Part shown: piece by piece, positions 46,171 through 55,619 of the stretch
How positions within the stretch are numbered: position 1 is the first letter of the stretch
Layout of the letters: every line of letters begins with the position of its first letter
From: Microbulbifer sp. YPW1
Lineage (GTDB): Bacteria; Pseudomonadota; Gammaproteobacteria; Pseudomonadales; Cellvibrionaceae
Direction of reading: 5' to 3'
NCBI RefSeq assembly: GCF_013367775.1
Contig: NZ_CP055157.1
Location: 1,963,001 to 2,027,000 of the forward strand
Length of the DNA: 64,000 nucleotides
Translations under genes and position numbers: made by a program
Notes under the pieces: generated by a model
What the model was told of the DNA's origin: nothing
Database searches by the model: none
Seen by the model: only the letters and a program-made list of their open reading frames with translations

Positions 46171-46947
46171 ATGAAAACTGAATTTGTGACCAGCGGCCGT
46201 CGTATATACCAGCAAGTGGTAGAGAAGATGCTCAAGCTTCTCGATAGCGGCGAGTACCCACCTGGAGTGCGCTTGCCATCTGAGCGTGAGCTGTCCGAAA
46301 TGTTCGACGTAAGTCGTCCAAGTATCCGGGAAGCTATTATTGCACTTGAGGTCATGGGGCGCGTTGCTGTGCGCACCGGTTCTGGTGTTTACGTCATTGA
46401 GCCTGTCAGTGTATTTGCCGACAGCAAGGAGTTCAGTCCGTTTGAGCTGACTGAGGCTCGGGTTCTGGTAGAAGGCGAGGCGGCCGCCCTGGCGGCAACC
46501 ATGATTACTGAAGAGCAACTGGAAGACTTGCGCAGTGCCTACAGAGATATGGTACGTGAGAATGAAGAAGGCAATCTGACCTCCGAGCGCGCGGACCGTA
46601 AATTCCATGAGGTGATCTCCCGCGCGACCCAGAATCGCGTACTGGTCAGTACCATCAACAAGTTGTGGGATATCCAGGGGCAGTCACCTGATATCCAATC
46701 GGTTCACAAGTCCGTGTGTAAGAAAGACGGCCAAAAGCGACTTGCGGAGCACAAGGCCATTCTTCAGGCACTGGAAAGTGGCGATGCCTGTGCCGCGCGC
46801 AAGGCGATGCGGATGCACTTCAGCCGTTCCCTGAATGCGCTTCACGATGCCTCAGAAGCAAAAGCCGTGGAGGTGGTGCGTCGGGAAGTGTCAGAGCGGC
46901 GCAAACGCTTTTCCATTGACCGCCTGGGTGAAACCACCGGGTTCTAA
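46171..46947 (+). CDS. GntR-family (FadR/FCD subfamily) transcriptional regulator
   Basis: A 258-residue regulator. The N-terminal winged helix includes LPSERELSEMFDVSRPSIREAI, the GntR signature, and a wing GRVAVRTGSGVYVIEP. The C-terminal all-helical FCD domain has the acidic and His residues expected for metal and ligand binding (ADRKFHEVIS, LAEHKAILQAL). UxuR/ExuR/KdgR-like members of this subfamily respond to uronates or KDG. It lies at the head of the alginate locus, convergent-terminated against the divergent TBDR, and candidate TTGGT/ACCAA operators occur before many uronate genes in this window. The target set is inferred. Confidence 0.9.
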   Translation: MKTEFVTSGRRIYQQVVEKMLKLLDSGEYPPGVRLPSERELSEMFDVSRPSIREAIIALEVMGRVAVRTGSGVYVIEPVSVFADSKEFSPFELTEARVLVEGEAAALAATMITEEQLEDLRSAYRDMVRENEEGNLTSERADRKFHEVISRATQNRVLVSTINKLWDIQGQSPDIQSVHKSVCKKDGQKRLAEHKAILQALESGDACAARKAMRMHFSRSLNALHDASEAKAVEVVRREVSERRKRFSIDRLGETTGF

Positions 46948-46971
46948 TCGCGTCCAAAAAATCGATTCTGT

Positions 46972-47010
46972 AAAAAAGGCCATACCGATACGACGGTATG
47001 GCCTTTTTTT
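46972..47010 (+). terminator. Terminator after the GntR gene (bidirectional)
   Basis: GGCCATACCG-ATACGA-CGGTATGGCC, a perfect 10-bp stem, is flanked by six A on the left and seven T on the right, so it can work in both directions. Confidence 0.9.
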
Positions 47011-47040
47011 GTATGAAAGAGCCTGGTAATACTCGGACAT

Positions 47041-47063
47041 AAAAAAGCCCGCACTGGGCGGGC
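47041..47063 (-). terminator. Minus-strand terminator of the alginate-side TBDR gene
   Basis: Read on the minus strand: GCCCGC-CCAGT-GCGGGC followed by six T, about 125 bases after the TBDR stop. Confidence 0.78.
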
Positions 47064-47186
47064 AAATAAATTCCGACAGGCGGCACCCTGTCAGATGGAG
47101 AAGAGACAACCAATCAAGCAAACTGAAGAGCCTGCAACCCTATTTCGAAGGATGGATTGCAAGCTCCTATATGCCTTGGATAGCGC

Positions 47187-50100
47187 TTAGAACTTGGCTT
47201 TCAAACCAAGGAATACTCGCGGTCCGTAGCTATTCAACTCACCCAGGTTGTCGCGGGTGTAGAAGTACTGCTTTTTCGGCTCATCAAACAGGTTGATGGC
47301 TTCAAGGCTGACTCTCACATTATCGCTGACACGGTAAGAAGCTTTCATTTCCCACACGCCGACATCACCGACATAACGCAGACGGGTGCCATTGCTGGTG
47401 TAGGGCTGGAAGTACTCGCTGCGATACTTGTAGATCAGGCTAGTATCGAGATCACCGATCTGATAGTACAGCTGGCCGGAGAAAACATTCTCGGAGAAGC
47501 CGGGAATATTACCGGGAGCGATGATGCCGATGTTCTCAGAAACTACTTCACCGGCTTCATTCAATACAACCGAGTCGCCGTACAGGCTGTCCTCAAATTC
47601 AAAGTCAGAGTCGGCATAGTTGTAGCTGGCCTTCGCGCCCAGTCCGCTCAGGTAGCCCGGCAGATAAGAGAAGCGATGGGTTGCAGTCATTTCGAAACCG
47701 GTCAGCGCACTGGTGTCTTCATCGGTACGCGTGATATTGAACTGCGCCGGGATGGTCTGGCCATCAACCTCGAAAGTTTCGGTAACCTGCGCGGTTTCGA
47801 ATCCACCCTGGAACCGTTTGTGGTAAACGCCAAATGCGAGCATGGTGTCGTCGTTCGGGTACCACTCGATTGCAGTGTCGAAATTCCATGAGGTCAGCGG
47901 CTTCATGTTCGGATTGCCATCGCCGCTAACACCATCCAGCAGGTCGGCAACATCGACGATGTCGTCCGACCCGTTAGTGTCGAATGCGCGCTTGTAGCCG
48001 AGGTCGGCGGGATCCGGACGGGACAGACCGCGATAAACAGCACCGCGAACCAGCAAATCATCTCTGACATCGGCTACCAGGTTGAAGCTCGGTAAGAACT
48101 CGGTGTAATCACCACCGGCGCTCACTCGTTCGAGATCAGCACCTTCAACTTCTTCCATGGCGTAGGTGCCATCAGAATTGGTGATGATAGTGTAGGGAAT
48201 GCGGTAACCGACAGACTCCACTTCAGTCTGCACCACGCGTACGCCAACATTGCCATGCACCGGGGTGCCCGCGAGTGAGCTAAAGAAGTCCGCCATCACA
48301 TAGGCGGCGGTGGTGGTTTCAGTCACGTCGGTGAGATTGGCACTTTTCTCGTCCAGTTCCGGGTAGGCAAAGCTTTCACCCAGATGATTGAGGACCATGT
48401 CCGCAACACAATTGGTATCGAAAGTGGCCCACTCACTGGTGCGACCGATGACGTTACCGTTCTCATCCACGGTGGTTATGAGGCTGCCATCGCTCTCCGC
48501 GTTCATGAAATCGCTTTCCGGGAAGGCGATTGCACAGGCTTCGTTGATTGCCAGTAGCGCAGCTTCGCTCTCGTCGTCACCGCGATCGATTTCGTAGGTG
48601 TCGCGGGCGCTACCCAGGTCTACATATTCCTGTTCCGAGAAGCGGAGACCACCGCGAACCGCAGTGATGAAGTTGCCATCCAGGCGCAGATCGAAGTCGG
48701 TGCGGAAAGCTTCGTTACTGTTGCGCCGGTCGACATCGTTATCGACGCGAATGCGGTATTCGTCAGAGAACAGGCTGTGGTCGTTTACGTCAAAATCAGT
48801 AATGGTGTACTGACGGATCTCGGAGTCCATATCCCAGTAAACGAGTGGACGGTATCCAGCAGCTGTGGAATCCCCGAAGATGTTGCTGTTATCGGACTGA
48901 GTGCGCAGCAGTATCTGCTTTTCGTCACGGGTCGTCTCAGAGAATGAGTAGTCCGCGGATACAGTCAGGTTGTCAGTGAAATCGTAAGAGACGTTAAGCC
49001 CGTAACCCAGGTAATCCTCTGTACGCGCGTAGGTTTCACTGTTGGATTCGATCGCGGTTTCACCTGCCCACTCGAGAACGGTGCCGGTATCTGTAAATAC
49101 GAGGTTCTCGGCAGTAACTCCGGGAGTTGTACGCTTCTGGTTTGCAAAGTTCAGGTCATGGCGCTGTTCAGACTGAACACGCTCTGACTGCTGCAGGTCG
49201 AAGTTGATATCGGTCTTGTCATTGGGCTGGAACTGCAGAGCAACAAATACAGCATCGCGCTCGTCCGAGGTGTCGTTCTGGCGGTAGCCGTTGGAGCTTG
49301 GTGCGAACGCATACCGGGTGTCGTCACTTTCAGCCTTGCCTGTTTCTGGATCTACAGCGGTCTGGTAACCCTGATTGCTGGAGCCATCGATTTGATCTTC
49401 ACAGTCACCGGCAGAGGCACGGAAGAAGCCTTCGTTGGTGTTGTTCGGATCATACAGACACGCAAAGCGGGATGAGCCGCTAGGGCTGGAAGAGCGCATC
49501 TCGGATTCTGGCTGGGAGATGTCGCTCTTCTCGAAGCCGAGAGAAACACCGAATGCCATGCCGTTATCGAACTCGAACTGGTCTACATAGCTGGCGCTGC
49601 CACGGAAGCCCATATCTCCGGCCATCGGGTCATCCAGGTTGGCCTGGTTCGGGTTGATATTGGCCTTGGCATCAATCTGGAAGCGCTGCTCGCCGTATTC
49701 CAGCGGCTTCAGTGTTTCCAATGCGATCAGGCCTGCAACGCCGCCTTCAATCAGGCTGGCATCCTGGGTCTTGTAAATTGCGATCTTATTCATCAGCTCG
49801 GATGGAAACTGGGAGAAGTTCACCGAGCGGTCACCACTGCCATTGGAAGCTGCACGACCATTAATCGTCGTCGCGCTCAGGTAAGGGCCCATGCCACGGA
49901 TGGAAATTTCGGTGGCACCGCCGTTTTCACGGTGGGAGGAAGCGCCGGTTACGTTTTCCAGTGCTTCGCCGATCGACAGAGCGGGAAGGTCACCGATCTC
50001 GTTGGCGGACATGCCGTCTACAATCGTGGTGGAGTTACGCTTGATATCAATCGTGGTTTGGATGGTGGCGCGAGTGCCGGTTACGACAACCTCTTCGAGC

Positions 50101-50228
50101 GCCTGGTCGGATTCTGCGATCGCTGATTCCTGTGCATGGGCCATACCCATATAGGACGCAGCGGCCACTGCGGTCACCAGGATGGATTTCTTAAAGCATT
50201 TCCCGGAAAAGCTTTCTTCTTTAGCCAT
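47187..50228 (-). CDS. TonB-dependent outer-membrane receptor (alginate locus)
   Basis: A 1013-residue receptor: basic start, signal peptide ending near AHAQ (about residue 32), TonB box LEEVVVTGTR, plug with IGEALENVTGAS and EISIRGMG, and a long barrel ending in the aromatic AKF. ATG 50228 was chosen because GAGAGAT lies just before it; ATG 50261 with a GGGG upstream is possible and adds eleven polar residues. It is divergent from the PL6 operon and close to the GntR gene, so it is likely to import alginate oligomers. The plug style (TIDIKRNSTTIVDGMSANEIGDLP) is typical of the large carbohydrate TBDR subfamily. Confidence 0.9.
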   Translation of the reverse strand: MAKEESFSGKCFKKSILVTAVAAASYMGMAHAQESAIAESDQALEEVVVTGTRATIQTTIDIKRNSTTIVDGMSANEIGDLPALSIGEALENVTGASSHRENGGATEISIRGMGPYLSATTINGRAASNGSGDRSVNFSQFPSELMNKIAIYKTQDASLIEGGVAGLIALETLKPLEYGEQRFQIDAKANINPNQANLDDPMAGDMGFRGSASYVDQFEFDNGMAFGVSLGFEKSDISQPESEMRSSSPSGSSRFACLYDPNNTNEGFFRASAGDCEDQIDGSSNQGYQTAVDPETGKAESDDTRYAFAPSSNGYRQNDTSDERDAVFVALQFQPNDKTDINFDLQQSERVQSEQRHDLNFANQKRTTPGVTAENLVFTDTGTVLEWAGETAIESNSETYARTEDYLGYGLNVSYDFTDNLTVSADYSFSETTRDEKQILLRTQSDNSNIFGDSTAAGYRPLVYWDMDSEIRQYTITDFDVNDHSLFSDEYRIRVDNDVDRRNSNEAFRTDFDLRLDGNFITAVRGGLRFSEQEYVDLGSARDTYEIDRGDDESEAALLAINEACAIAFPESDFMNAESDGSLITTVDENGNVIGRTSEWATFDTNCVADMVLNHLGESFAYPELDEKSANLTDVTETTTAAYVMADFFSSLAGTPVHGNVGVRVVQTEVESVGYRIPYTIITNSDGTYAMEEVEGADLERVSAGGDYTEFLPSFNLVADVRDDLLVRGAVYRGLSRPDPADLGYKRAFDTNGSDDIVDVADLLDGVSGDGNPNMKPLTSWNFDTAIEWYPNDDTMLAFGVYHKRFQGGFETAQVTETFEVDGQTIPAQFNITRTDEDTSALTGFEMTATHRFSYLPGYLSGLGAKASYNYADSDFEFEDSLYGDSVVLNEAGEVVSENIGIIAPGNIPGFSENVFSGQLYYQIGDLDTSLIYKYRSEYFQPYTSNGTRLRYVGDVGVWEMKASYRVSDNVRVSLEAINLFDEPKKQYFYTRDNLGELNSYGPRVFLGLKAKF

Positions 50229-50711
50229 TACATCTCTCTCGTCTTTATTATTATCACGCATGATTACCCCCAAGGATGTCTGCGCTAGTTGATAGTAACA
50301 AGGGCACCCTTTATTGGCGCCTTCTTCATCGCTCATATCGCGGAATTTTTTATAAGCCTTTTGACCAGTGACAACCGCTTTTGGTCGACCACCCACGATC
50401 TCGCCAGCACAAACTCTCACCAGTCTGCAAGGCAGTCAACCAATTTTAAGGAAAAGTTCACATTTTGGACTGACCCCTGCCTGTTTTTTGTGCGTTAAAG
50501 TGCAAGTTTTCGGGCGCCGCACCAAATCGGAACAAGATATCGCGCATAACTGGTTAGTTTGATTGGTTGACAATTATTTTTGACCAATTTAGTCTGGCCC
50601 CATAATAACTCCGGTGTTCCATTTGGTGCCCCGCTGTGGTGCAAGCGTGAGACGGGCGCACGGGCAGGTAATCCGGAATAACGAAAACCCAGAAAAAAGA
50701 TTCAGGTGATC
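50229..50711. promoter_or_regulatory. Divergent control region between the TBDR and PL6 operon
   Basis: No gene is seen. TGGTCGACCA at 50382-50391 is a perfect 10-bp palindrome about 155 bases before the TBDR start. AACTGGTTAG and GATTGGTTGAC lie at 50549-50571. A promoter-like pair TTGACA (50567-50572) and TAGTCT (50590-50595) with a 17-base spacer points to PL6, and GACCAATTTAGTCTGG overlaps its -10. That placement fits repression by a TGGT/ACCA-binding regulator. Confidence 0.5.
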
Positions 50712-52982
50712 ATGAGAGCTTCAGGAATCAAGCCACTGCTGGCCGCCACGCTGCTTACCTTCGGGCAAGCATCCCTGTTCTGTGTTCAGGCTACTGCTGA
50801 GGAGTACCTGGTACACGACCAGGAGGAGTACGCGAAGGTCGCCAAGAATCTTGAAGCTGGCGATAGCGTGGTGCTCGCAAATGGCATCTGGAAGAATTTT
50901 GAAATTCTGTTCACCGGAAATGGTGAAAAAGGGAACCCGATTACGCTCACATCGCAAGAAAAGGGCAAGGTAGTTCTCAGCGGGCAGTCCAATCTGCGTC
51001 TGGCAGGGGAGTATCTGGTGGTGTCCGGCCTCGTATTTAAGGATGGATACACCCCGAGCAGTGAGGTGGTTGCCTTCCGGCGCAACAAGGAGCATCTGGC
51101 CAACCATTCACGTGTGACCGAAATTGTGATTGAAGACTTCAGTAAGCCGGAGCGCATGGATTCTGATTACTGGGTCGGTATCTACGGTAATAACAATCGC
51201 TTCGACCACAGTCATCTTGCCGGCAAGCGCAATAAGGGCGTGACCATGGCGGTGCGCCTGAATAGCGAAGACAGCCAGGAAAACCGTCACCGTATCGATC
51301 ACAACTATTTTGGTCCGCGCCCGGTGCTTGGTTCCAATGGTGGCGAGACTCTGCGCATTGGCACCAGCCACTACTCCCTGACTGATTCTCTGACAGTGGT
51401 CGAGAACAATTTCTTCGACCGTTGTGACGGAGAGGTGGAGATCATCTCCGTCAAGTCTGGCAAAAATATTCTGCGTAACAACACCTTCTTTGAGTCCCGT
51501 GGCACCCTGACCATGCGTCACGGTAACGGCAACCTGATAGAAGGCAACGTGTTCCTGGGTAACGGTGTGGATCACACCGGTGGTATTCGCGTGATCAATG
51601 CGGACCAGGTAATTCGCAACAATTATCTCGAAGGTCTCACAGGCTATCGGTTTGGGAGTGGGTTCACCGTGATGAACGGTGTTCCCAATTCTCCCATCAA
51701 TCGCTATCACCAGGTGGTGAACGCGCAGATCGAGAACAACAGCTTTATCAATGTGGAGCATATACACCTGGCCGCCGGCAGTGACCAGGAACGCACTGCG
51801 GTACCGCAAGACTCCACTATTGCCGACAATATTTTTTATACCGAGAGCGGCAAGTCGCCATTTTCCGTATTCGACGATATTTCCGGTATTACCTTTGCCA
51901 ACAATATTTCCAACGGGTTTGTGGACAAGAAAATCCACGAAGGTATTGATCGGGGTGTTGGCAAACTGAAGCGCGCCGACAATGGTCTGCTCTATCCAGC
52001 CAGCAAATCAGCGGCAGACAAGGGCGCTAGCAAAGACCTGGTGGTCACCTCCCGGGAAATGACCGGTGCCTCCTGGTATCCAAAGTCCGAACCGGTTACC
52101 CCGTTTGATAGTGGTAAAACCGTCCGGGTGCGACCCGGTGAGAATGCCTTGTTGGATGCCATCGCCAGCGCGGCCGATGGCGATACTCTTGTGCTCGAAA
52201 GCGGCGTCTACAACGCAACCAAGCGCCTGGATATCAACAAGACTCTGACCATCAGGGCGAAAAAGCAGGGCAAGGTTACCCTGACCAGTGGACGTCCGGT
52301 GATGTTTGAAATCCAGGACGGCGGCAGCCTGTCTCTGGATGGTCTGGTCATCAGCGGGGCCAACAGCCCGGACAATGCGGGTAATATCCTGATCCGTACC
52401 GCGGTGTGGGGCATGCTGAAGAACTACCGCTTTTCCATGACCAATAGTCGCGTGGAAAATCTGGATATCAACCACTCATACCATTTTTTCGACTCGGGCC
52501 TGCGCGCCTTTGCCGATACCATCACCCTGGCCAACAACCAGTTTGAAAACATCTCCGGCGACCTGCTCAAACTCAACAAAGAGACCGATGACCTCGGTGT
52601 TTACAACGCGGAATATGTGATCGTTACCGGAAATACGATCAAAAACGTGCGGGGCGCTTTGATTGACCTGTACCGCGGCGGCACCGACGAAAGCACGTTC
52701 GGGCCGCATATCGATTTCAGCGACAACACCGTTACCAGTTCCGGCCAGGGCAAACGCAACAAGGCGCAGGCGCTGATCAAGCTGCATGGTACCCAGGTGG
52801 CTGATATCCATGCAAACCGTATTGAAGACAGTGCGGGCATCGTGGTGGAGCACACCGTGGGTGAGCCGGTAACGCATATTGCCAATAACCAGTTCTTCAA
52901 TGCGTCCTTGCCTGAAATAACAGAGCTAGTGGCGAAAGGTCCGCACACGGCAGTGCTCGCCAACAATGAAGTCAAGAACTAA
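50712..52982 (+). CDS. Alginate lyase, PL6 family (chondroitinase B-like)
   Basis: Predicted to cleave alginate (MG or poly-G preferred in many members) by beta-elimination in the periplasm or at the surface. It has 756 residues with a signal peptide (about 1-25). The parallel beta-helix of the first half carries VKSGKN with Lys 248 and TMRHGNGN with Arg 269; the 21-residue spacing equals that of the catalytic Lys/Arg pair of chondroitinase B. A second beta-helix-like region (about 470-750) follows, as in two-domain PL6 enzymes. ATG 50712 was chosen; GTG 50706 is an alternative. It begins a six-gene operon with a 21-base gap to PL17. Confidence 0.92.
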   Translation: MRASGIKPLLAATLLTFGQASLFCVQATAEEYLVHDQEEYAKVAKNLEAGDSVVLANGIWKNFEILFTGNGEKGNPITLTSQEKGKVVLSGQSNLRLAGEYLVVSGLVFKDGYTPSSEVVAFRRNKEHLANHSRVTEIVIEDFSKPERMDSDYWVGIYGNNNRFDHSHLAGKRNKGVTMAVRLNSEDSQENRHRIDHNYFGPRPVLGSNGGETLRIGTSHYSLTDSLTVVENNFFDRCDGEVEIISVKSGKNILRNNTFFESRGTLTMRHGNGNLIEGNVFLGNGVDHTGGIRVINADQVIRNNYLEGLTGYRFGSGFTVMNGVPNSPINRYHQVVNAQIENNSFINVEHIHLAAGSDQERTAVPQDSTIADNIFYTESGKSPFSVFDDISGITFANNISNGFVDKKIHEGIDRGVGKLKRADNGLLYPASKSAADKGASKDLVVTSREMTGASWYPKSEPVTPFDSGKTVRVRPGENALLDAIASAADGDTLVLESGVYNATKRLDINKTLTIRAKKQGKVTLTSGRPVMFEIQDGGSLSLDGLVISGANSPDNAGNILIRTAVWGMLKNYRFSMTNSRVENLDINHSYHFFDSGLRAFADTITLANNQFENISGDLLKLNKETDDLGVYNAEYVIVTGNTIKNVRGALIDLYRGGTDESTFGPHIDFSDNTVTSSGQGKRNKAQALIKLHGTQVADIHANRIEDSAGIVVEHTVGEPVTHIANNQFFNASLPEITELVAKGPHTAVLANNEVKN

Positions 52983-53003
52983 TTAAAAAGAAGAAGTAAA
53001 TCC

Positions 53004-55247
53004 ATGTTTGGCAATTCTGTTTTTAATCAGCAAAAGATATTCGCCGCCGGCGTCGCGCTCGCCGCGGGGGTGTCTGCCGCAGTTCTTGCGATGAATCCCC
53101 TGGTCGCATTTGCGGCAGATCACCCCAACCTGGTGATCAACGCTGCAGATGTAGATGCCATGCAGGACGCGGTTGAGAAGCCTGGTCGTTTTCGCGAAGC
53201 CTTCCTTGCTACTCAGTCGGCGGTTAATCGTGCACTGGAGGCACCGCTGGCGGTGCCGGTCCCGACTGACGCGGGCGGTGGTTATACCCACGAGCAGCAC
53301 AAGAAGAATTACCAGCTGATGTACAACGCCGGTGTGTTGTATCAGATCACCGAGGATTCCAAGTATGCGGAACGCGTACGGGATATGTTACTGGCCTACG
53401 CTGAGCTGTACCCAAACCTGCCCCTGCATCCCAAGCGTCGCGCGGGAGCGACCAATCCGGGTAAGCTATTCTGGCAGAGCCTGAATGAAGCCGTATGGCT
53501 GGTTTACACCATTCAGGCCTACGACTTGATTCGTCCTTCTCTTTCTGATGCGGAAGCGAAAAAGATCGAGCAGGGTGCACTGCGTCCCGTGGCCAGGTTT
53601 CTTTCAGTAGATTCACCGAAAACTTTCAATAAGGTGCACAACCACGGTACCTGGCTGACCGCTGGCGTCGGTATGGCCGGTTATGTGCTGGATGAGCAAG
53701 AGTGGGTTGAGCAGGCGCTGTTGGACCTGGACAAGTCTGGCAAGGGCGGCTTTCTTCGCCAGCTAAGCACCCTGTTTTCACCGGACGGTTACTATAACGA
53801 AGGGCCCTACTATCAGCGCTACGCACTGATGCCGTTCGTGACCTTTGCCAAGGCAATCGAAAATAATGAGCCAGAGCGGCGCATTTTTGAATACCGTGAC
53901 GGTATCGTGCTGAAAGCCATCGATACCACCATCCAGCTAAGCTACAACAACCTGTTCTTCCCGATTAACGATGCGATCAAGAGTAAGGGGATCGATACTT
54001 CGGAGCTGGTGCTCGGTGTGACCATTGCTTTTGGCGAGTCCGGTAATCCGCAGCTGCTCGATATTGCCGCCCGGCAGGATCAGATTCTACTTTCCGGTGA
54101 TGGTCTCAAAGTTGCCCAGGCGCTGGATGCCGGCGAGCAGCAGCCCTATGAATTCAAGTCATTCGCCTTCCGCGATGGAAAAAACGGTGATGAAGGCGCG
54201 CTGGTCGTACTGCGCCAGCAGGCCGATGGTGATCAGGCGTTGGTTTTCAAGCCTGCCGCACAAGGCATGGGGCATGGTCACTTCGACAAACTTACGTGGC
54301 AGTTTTACGACCGCGGAGCAGAAATTGTTACCGACTATGGTGCCGCGCGCTTCCTGAATGTGGAGGCCAAGAACGGCGGTCGCTATCTGAAAGAAAACGA
54401 AACCTGGGCCAAGCAGACCGTGGCCCACAATACGGTTGTGATCGGCGAAACTTCACACTTCGACAACAACCTGAAAGTGGCCAACCAGAATCATCCGGAT
54501 CTGCTGTTCTTCCAGGCGGATGATCAGGTCAAGATCAGCTCTGCCGAAATTGACTCGGCCTACCCGGGCGTGAAGCTTAAGCGCACTCTGGCGTTGGTGA
54601 ATGATCCGCAAAGTGGCAGTGCCTTCGCCGTCGACTTGTTTAATGTTGAATCCAAGAAGCAATCTCAGTTTGATCTGCCGTTGCACTATAACGGTCAGCT
54701 GGTGGACACCAATTTCAAGCTACAGGGCTACACCGATAGCCTGCAAGCGCTGGGTGCTGATAACGGTTATCAGCATCTTTGGTTGAAAGCCCGCGGCAAA
54801 CCGGAATCTGGCCTTGCGCAGATAACCTGGCTGAACGACAACGGCCGGTTCTACACCCTGTCCAGTCTGGTCGATGGTGAAACTGAGCTGCTGTTTACCG
54901 AACTTGGAGCCAATGACCCGGACTTCAACCTGCGCTCCGAAAGAAGCTTTATTGCCCGTCGTGACAATACCCGTTCGCACACGTTCCTGAGCGTGCTTGA
55001 GCCCCACGGTGAGTACAACCCATCCCGGGAATACACCGTGAGAGCGGAAAGCCGGGTAAAGGCATTGGCACACCTGCGCAGCGGAGCTCTTGAGCTGATT
55101 GTGATCAGCACCAAAGAGGGCACTACGCAGTTACTGGCGTATAACCGCGATAGTGATATCGCGCCAGATATCAAGAACACCTTTGAGTTTCGTGGCAGTG
55201 AATACAGATTCAGCGGCCGCGCCAGGCTCTTTCAGATTAAAAATTGA
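53004..55247 (+). CDS. Oligoalginate exolyase, PL17 family
   Basis: Splits oligoalginate into the unsaturated monomer that becomes DEH. The 747-residue protein has a signal peptide ending near AFAA, an N-terminal (alpha/alpha) toroid and a heparinase II/III-like beta-sandwich domain. Active-site features known in Saccharophagus Alg17C are present: KVHNHGTW with the Asn-His pair at about 213-214, YYNEGPYYQRYA with the catalytic Tyr region, and GHGHFDKL with the later His. It has no lipobox, so it is likely soluble in the periplasm. GAAGAAG lies before the ATG. It sits between PL6 and kdgF with gaps of 21 and 16 bases. Confidence 0.95.
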   Translation: MFGNSVFNQQKIFAAGVALAAGVSAAVLAMNPLVAFAADHPNLVINAADVDAMQDAVEKPGRFREAFLATQSAVNRALEAPLAVPVPTDAGGGYTHEQHKKNYQLMYNAGVLYQITEDSKYAERVRDMLLAYAELYPNLPLHPKRRAGATNPGKLFWQSLNEAVWLVYTIQAYDLIRPSLSDAEAKKIEQGALRPVARFLSVDSPKTFNKVHNHGTWLTAGVGMAGYVLDEQEWVEQALLDLDKSGKGGFLRQLSTLFSPDGYYNEGPYYQRYALMPFVTFAKAIENNEPERRIFEYRDGIVLKAIDTTIQLSYNNLFFPINDAIKSKGIDTSELVLGVTIAFGESGNPQLLDIAARQDQILLSGDGLKVAQALDAGEQQPYEFKSFAFRDGKNGDEGALVVLRQQADGDQALVFKPAAQGMGHGHFDKLTWQFYDRGAEIVTDYGAARFLNVEAKNGGRYLKENETWAKQTVAHNTVVIGETSHFDNNLKVANQNHPDLLFFQADDQVKISSAEIDSAYPGVKLKRTLALVNDPQSGSAFAVDLFNVESKKQSQFDLPLHYNGQLVDTNFKLQGYTDSLQALGADNGYQHLWLKARGKPESGLAQITWLNDNGRFYTLSSLVDGETELLFTELGANDPDFNLRSERSFIARRDNTRSHTFLSVLEPHGEYNPSREYTVRAESRVKALAHLRSGALELIVISTKEGTTQLLAYNRDSDIAPDIKNTFEFRGSEYRFSGRARLFQIKN

Positions 55248-55263
55248 ATAAGACGGAAAGGTT

Positions 55264-55605
55264 ATGCCCGCAACTGATGCATTTGTTCAGGCCCAGGATG
55301 TTGACGTCGAAGATCTCGGCGGCGGTATCAAGCGACAGATTCTCGGCCATGACGACAATTTGATGATTGTTCGCGTTTGGTTTGAGGAAGGCAGTATCGG
55401 CTATGTTCACAAACACCCGCACACCCAGGTGAGCTACGTGGAAAGTGGCGAGTTCGAGGTGCAGGTAGATGGCCGCACAAAACTGCTGAAAGCTGGCGAC
55501 AGCTTCTATATTGCGCCCCATCTGGAACATGGTGCTGTGTGTAAAAAGGCCGGAGTGCTGCTCGATACTTTCAGCCCCTACCGGGAAGACTTTCTGGGTA
55601 GTTAA
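55264..55605 (+). CDS. kdgF: KdgF-type cupin, unsaturated uronate ring-opening enzyme
   Basis: A 113-residue single-domain cupin. Metal ligands are clear: HKHPHTQVSYVESGEFEV gives two His and a Gln, and PHLEHGA gives the last His. In uronate pathways KdgF turns the 4,5-unsaturated monouronate from pectin or alginate into the linear keto form, speeding entry into catabolism. It lies 16 bases after PL17 and 14 before the MFS gene. It is the only KdgF in the window, so it may serve both pectin and alginate. Confidence 0.92.
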   Translation: MPATDAFVQAQDVDVEDLGGGIKRQILGHDDNLMIVRVWFEEGSIGYVHKHPHTQVSYVESGEFEVQVDGRTKLLKAGDSFYIAPHLEHGAVCKKAGVLLDTFSPYREDFLGS

Positions 55606-55619
55606 ACAGGACAATAATA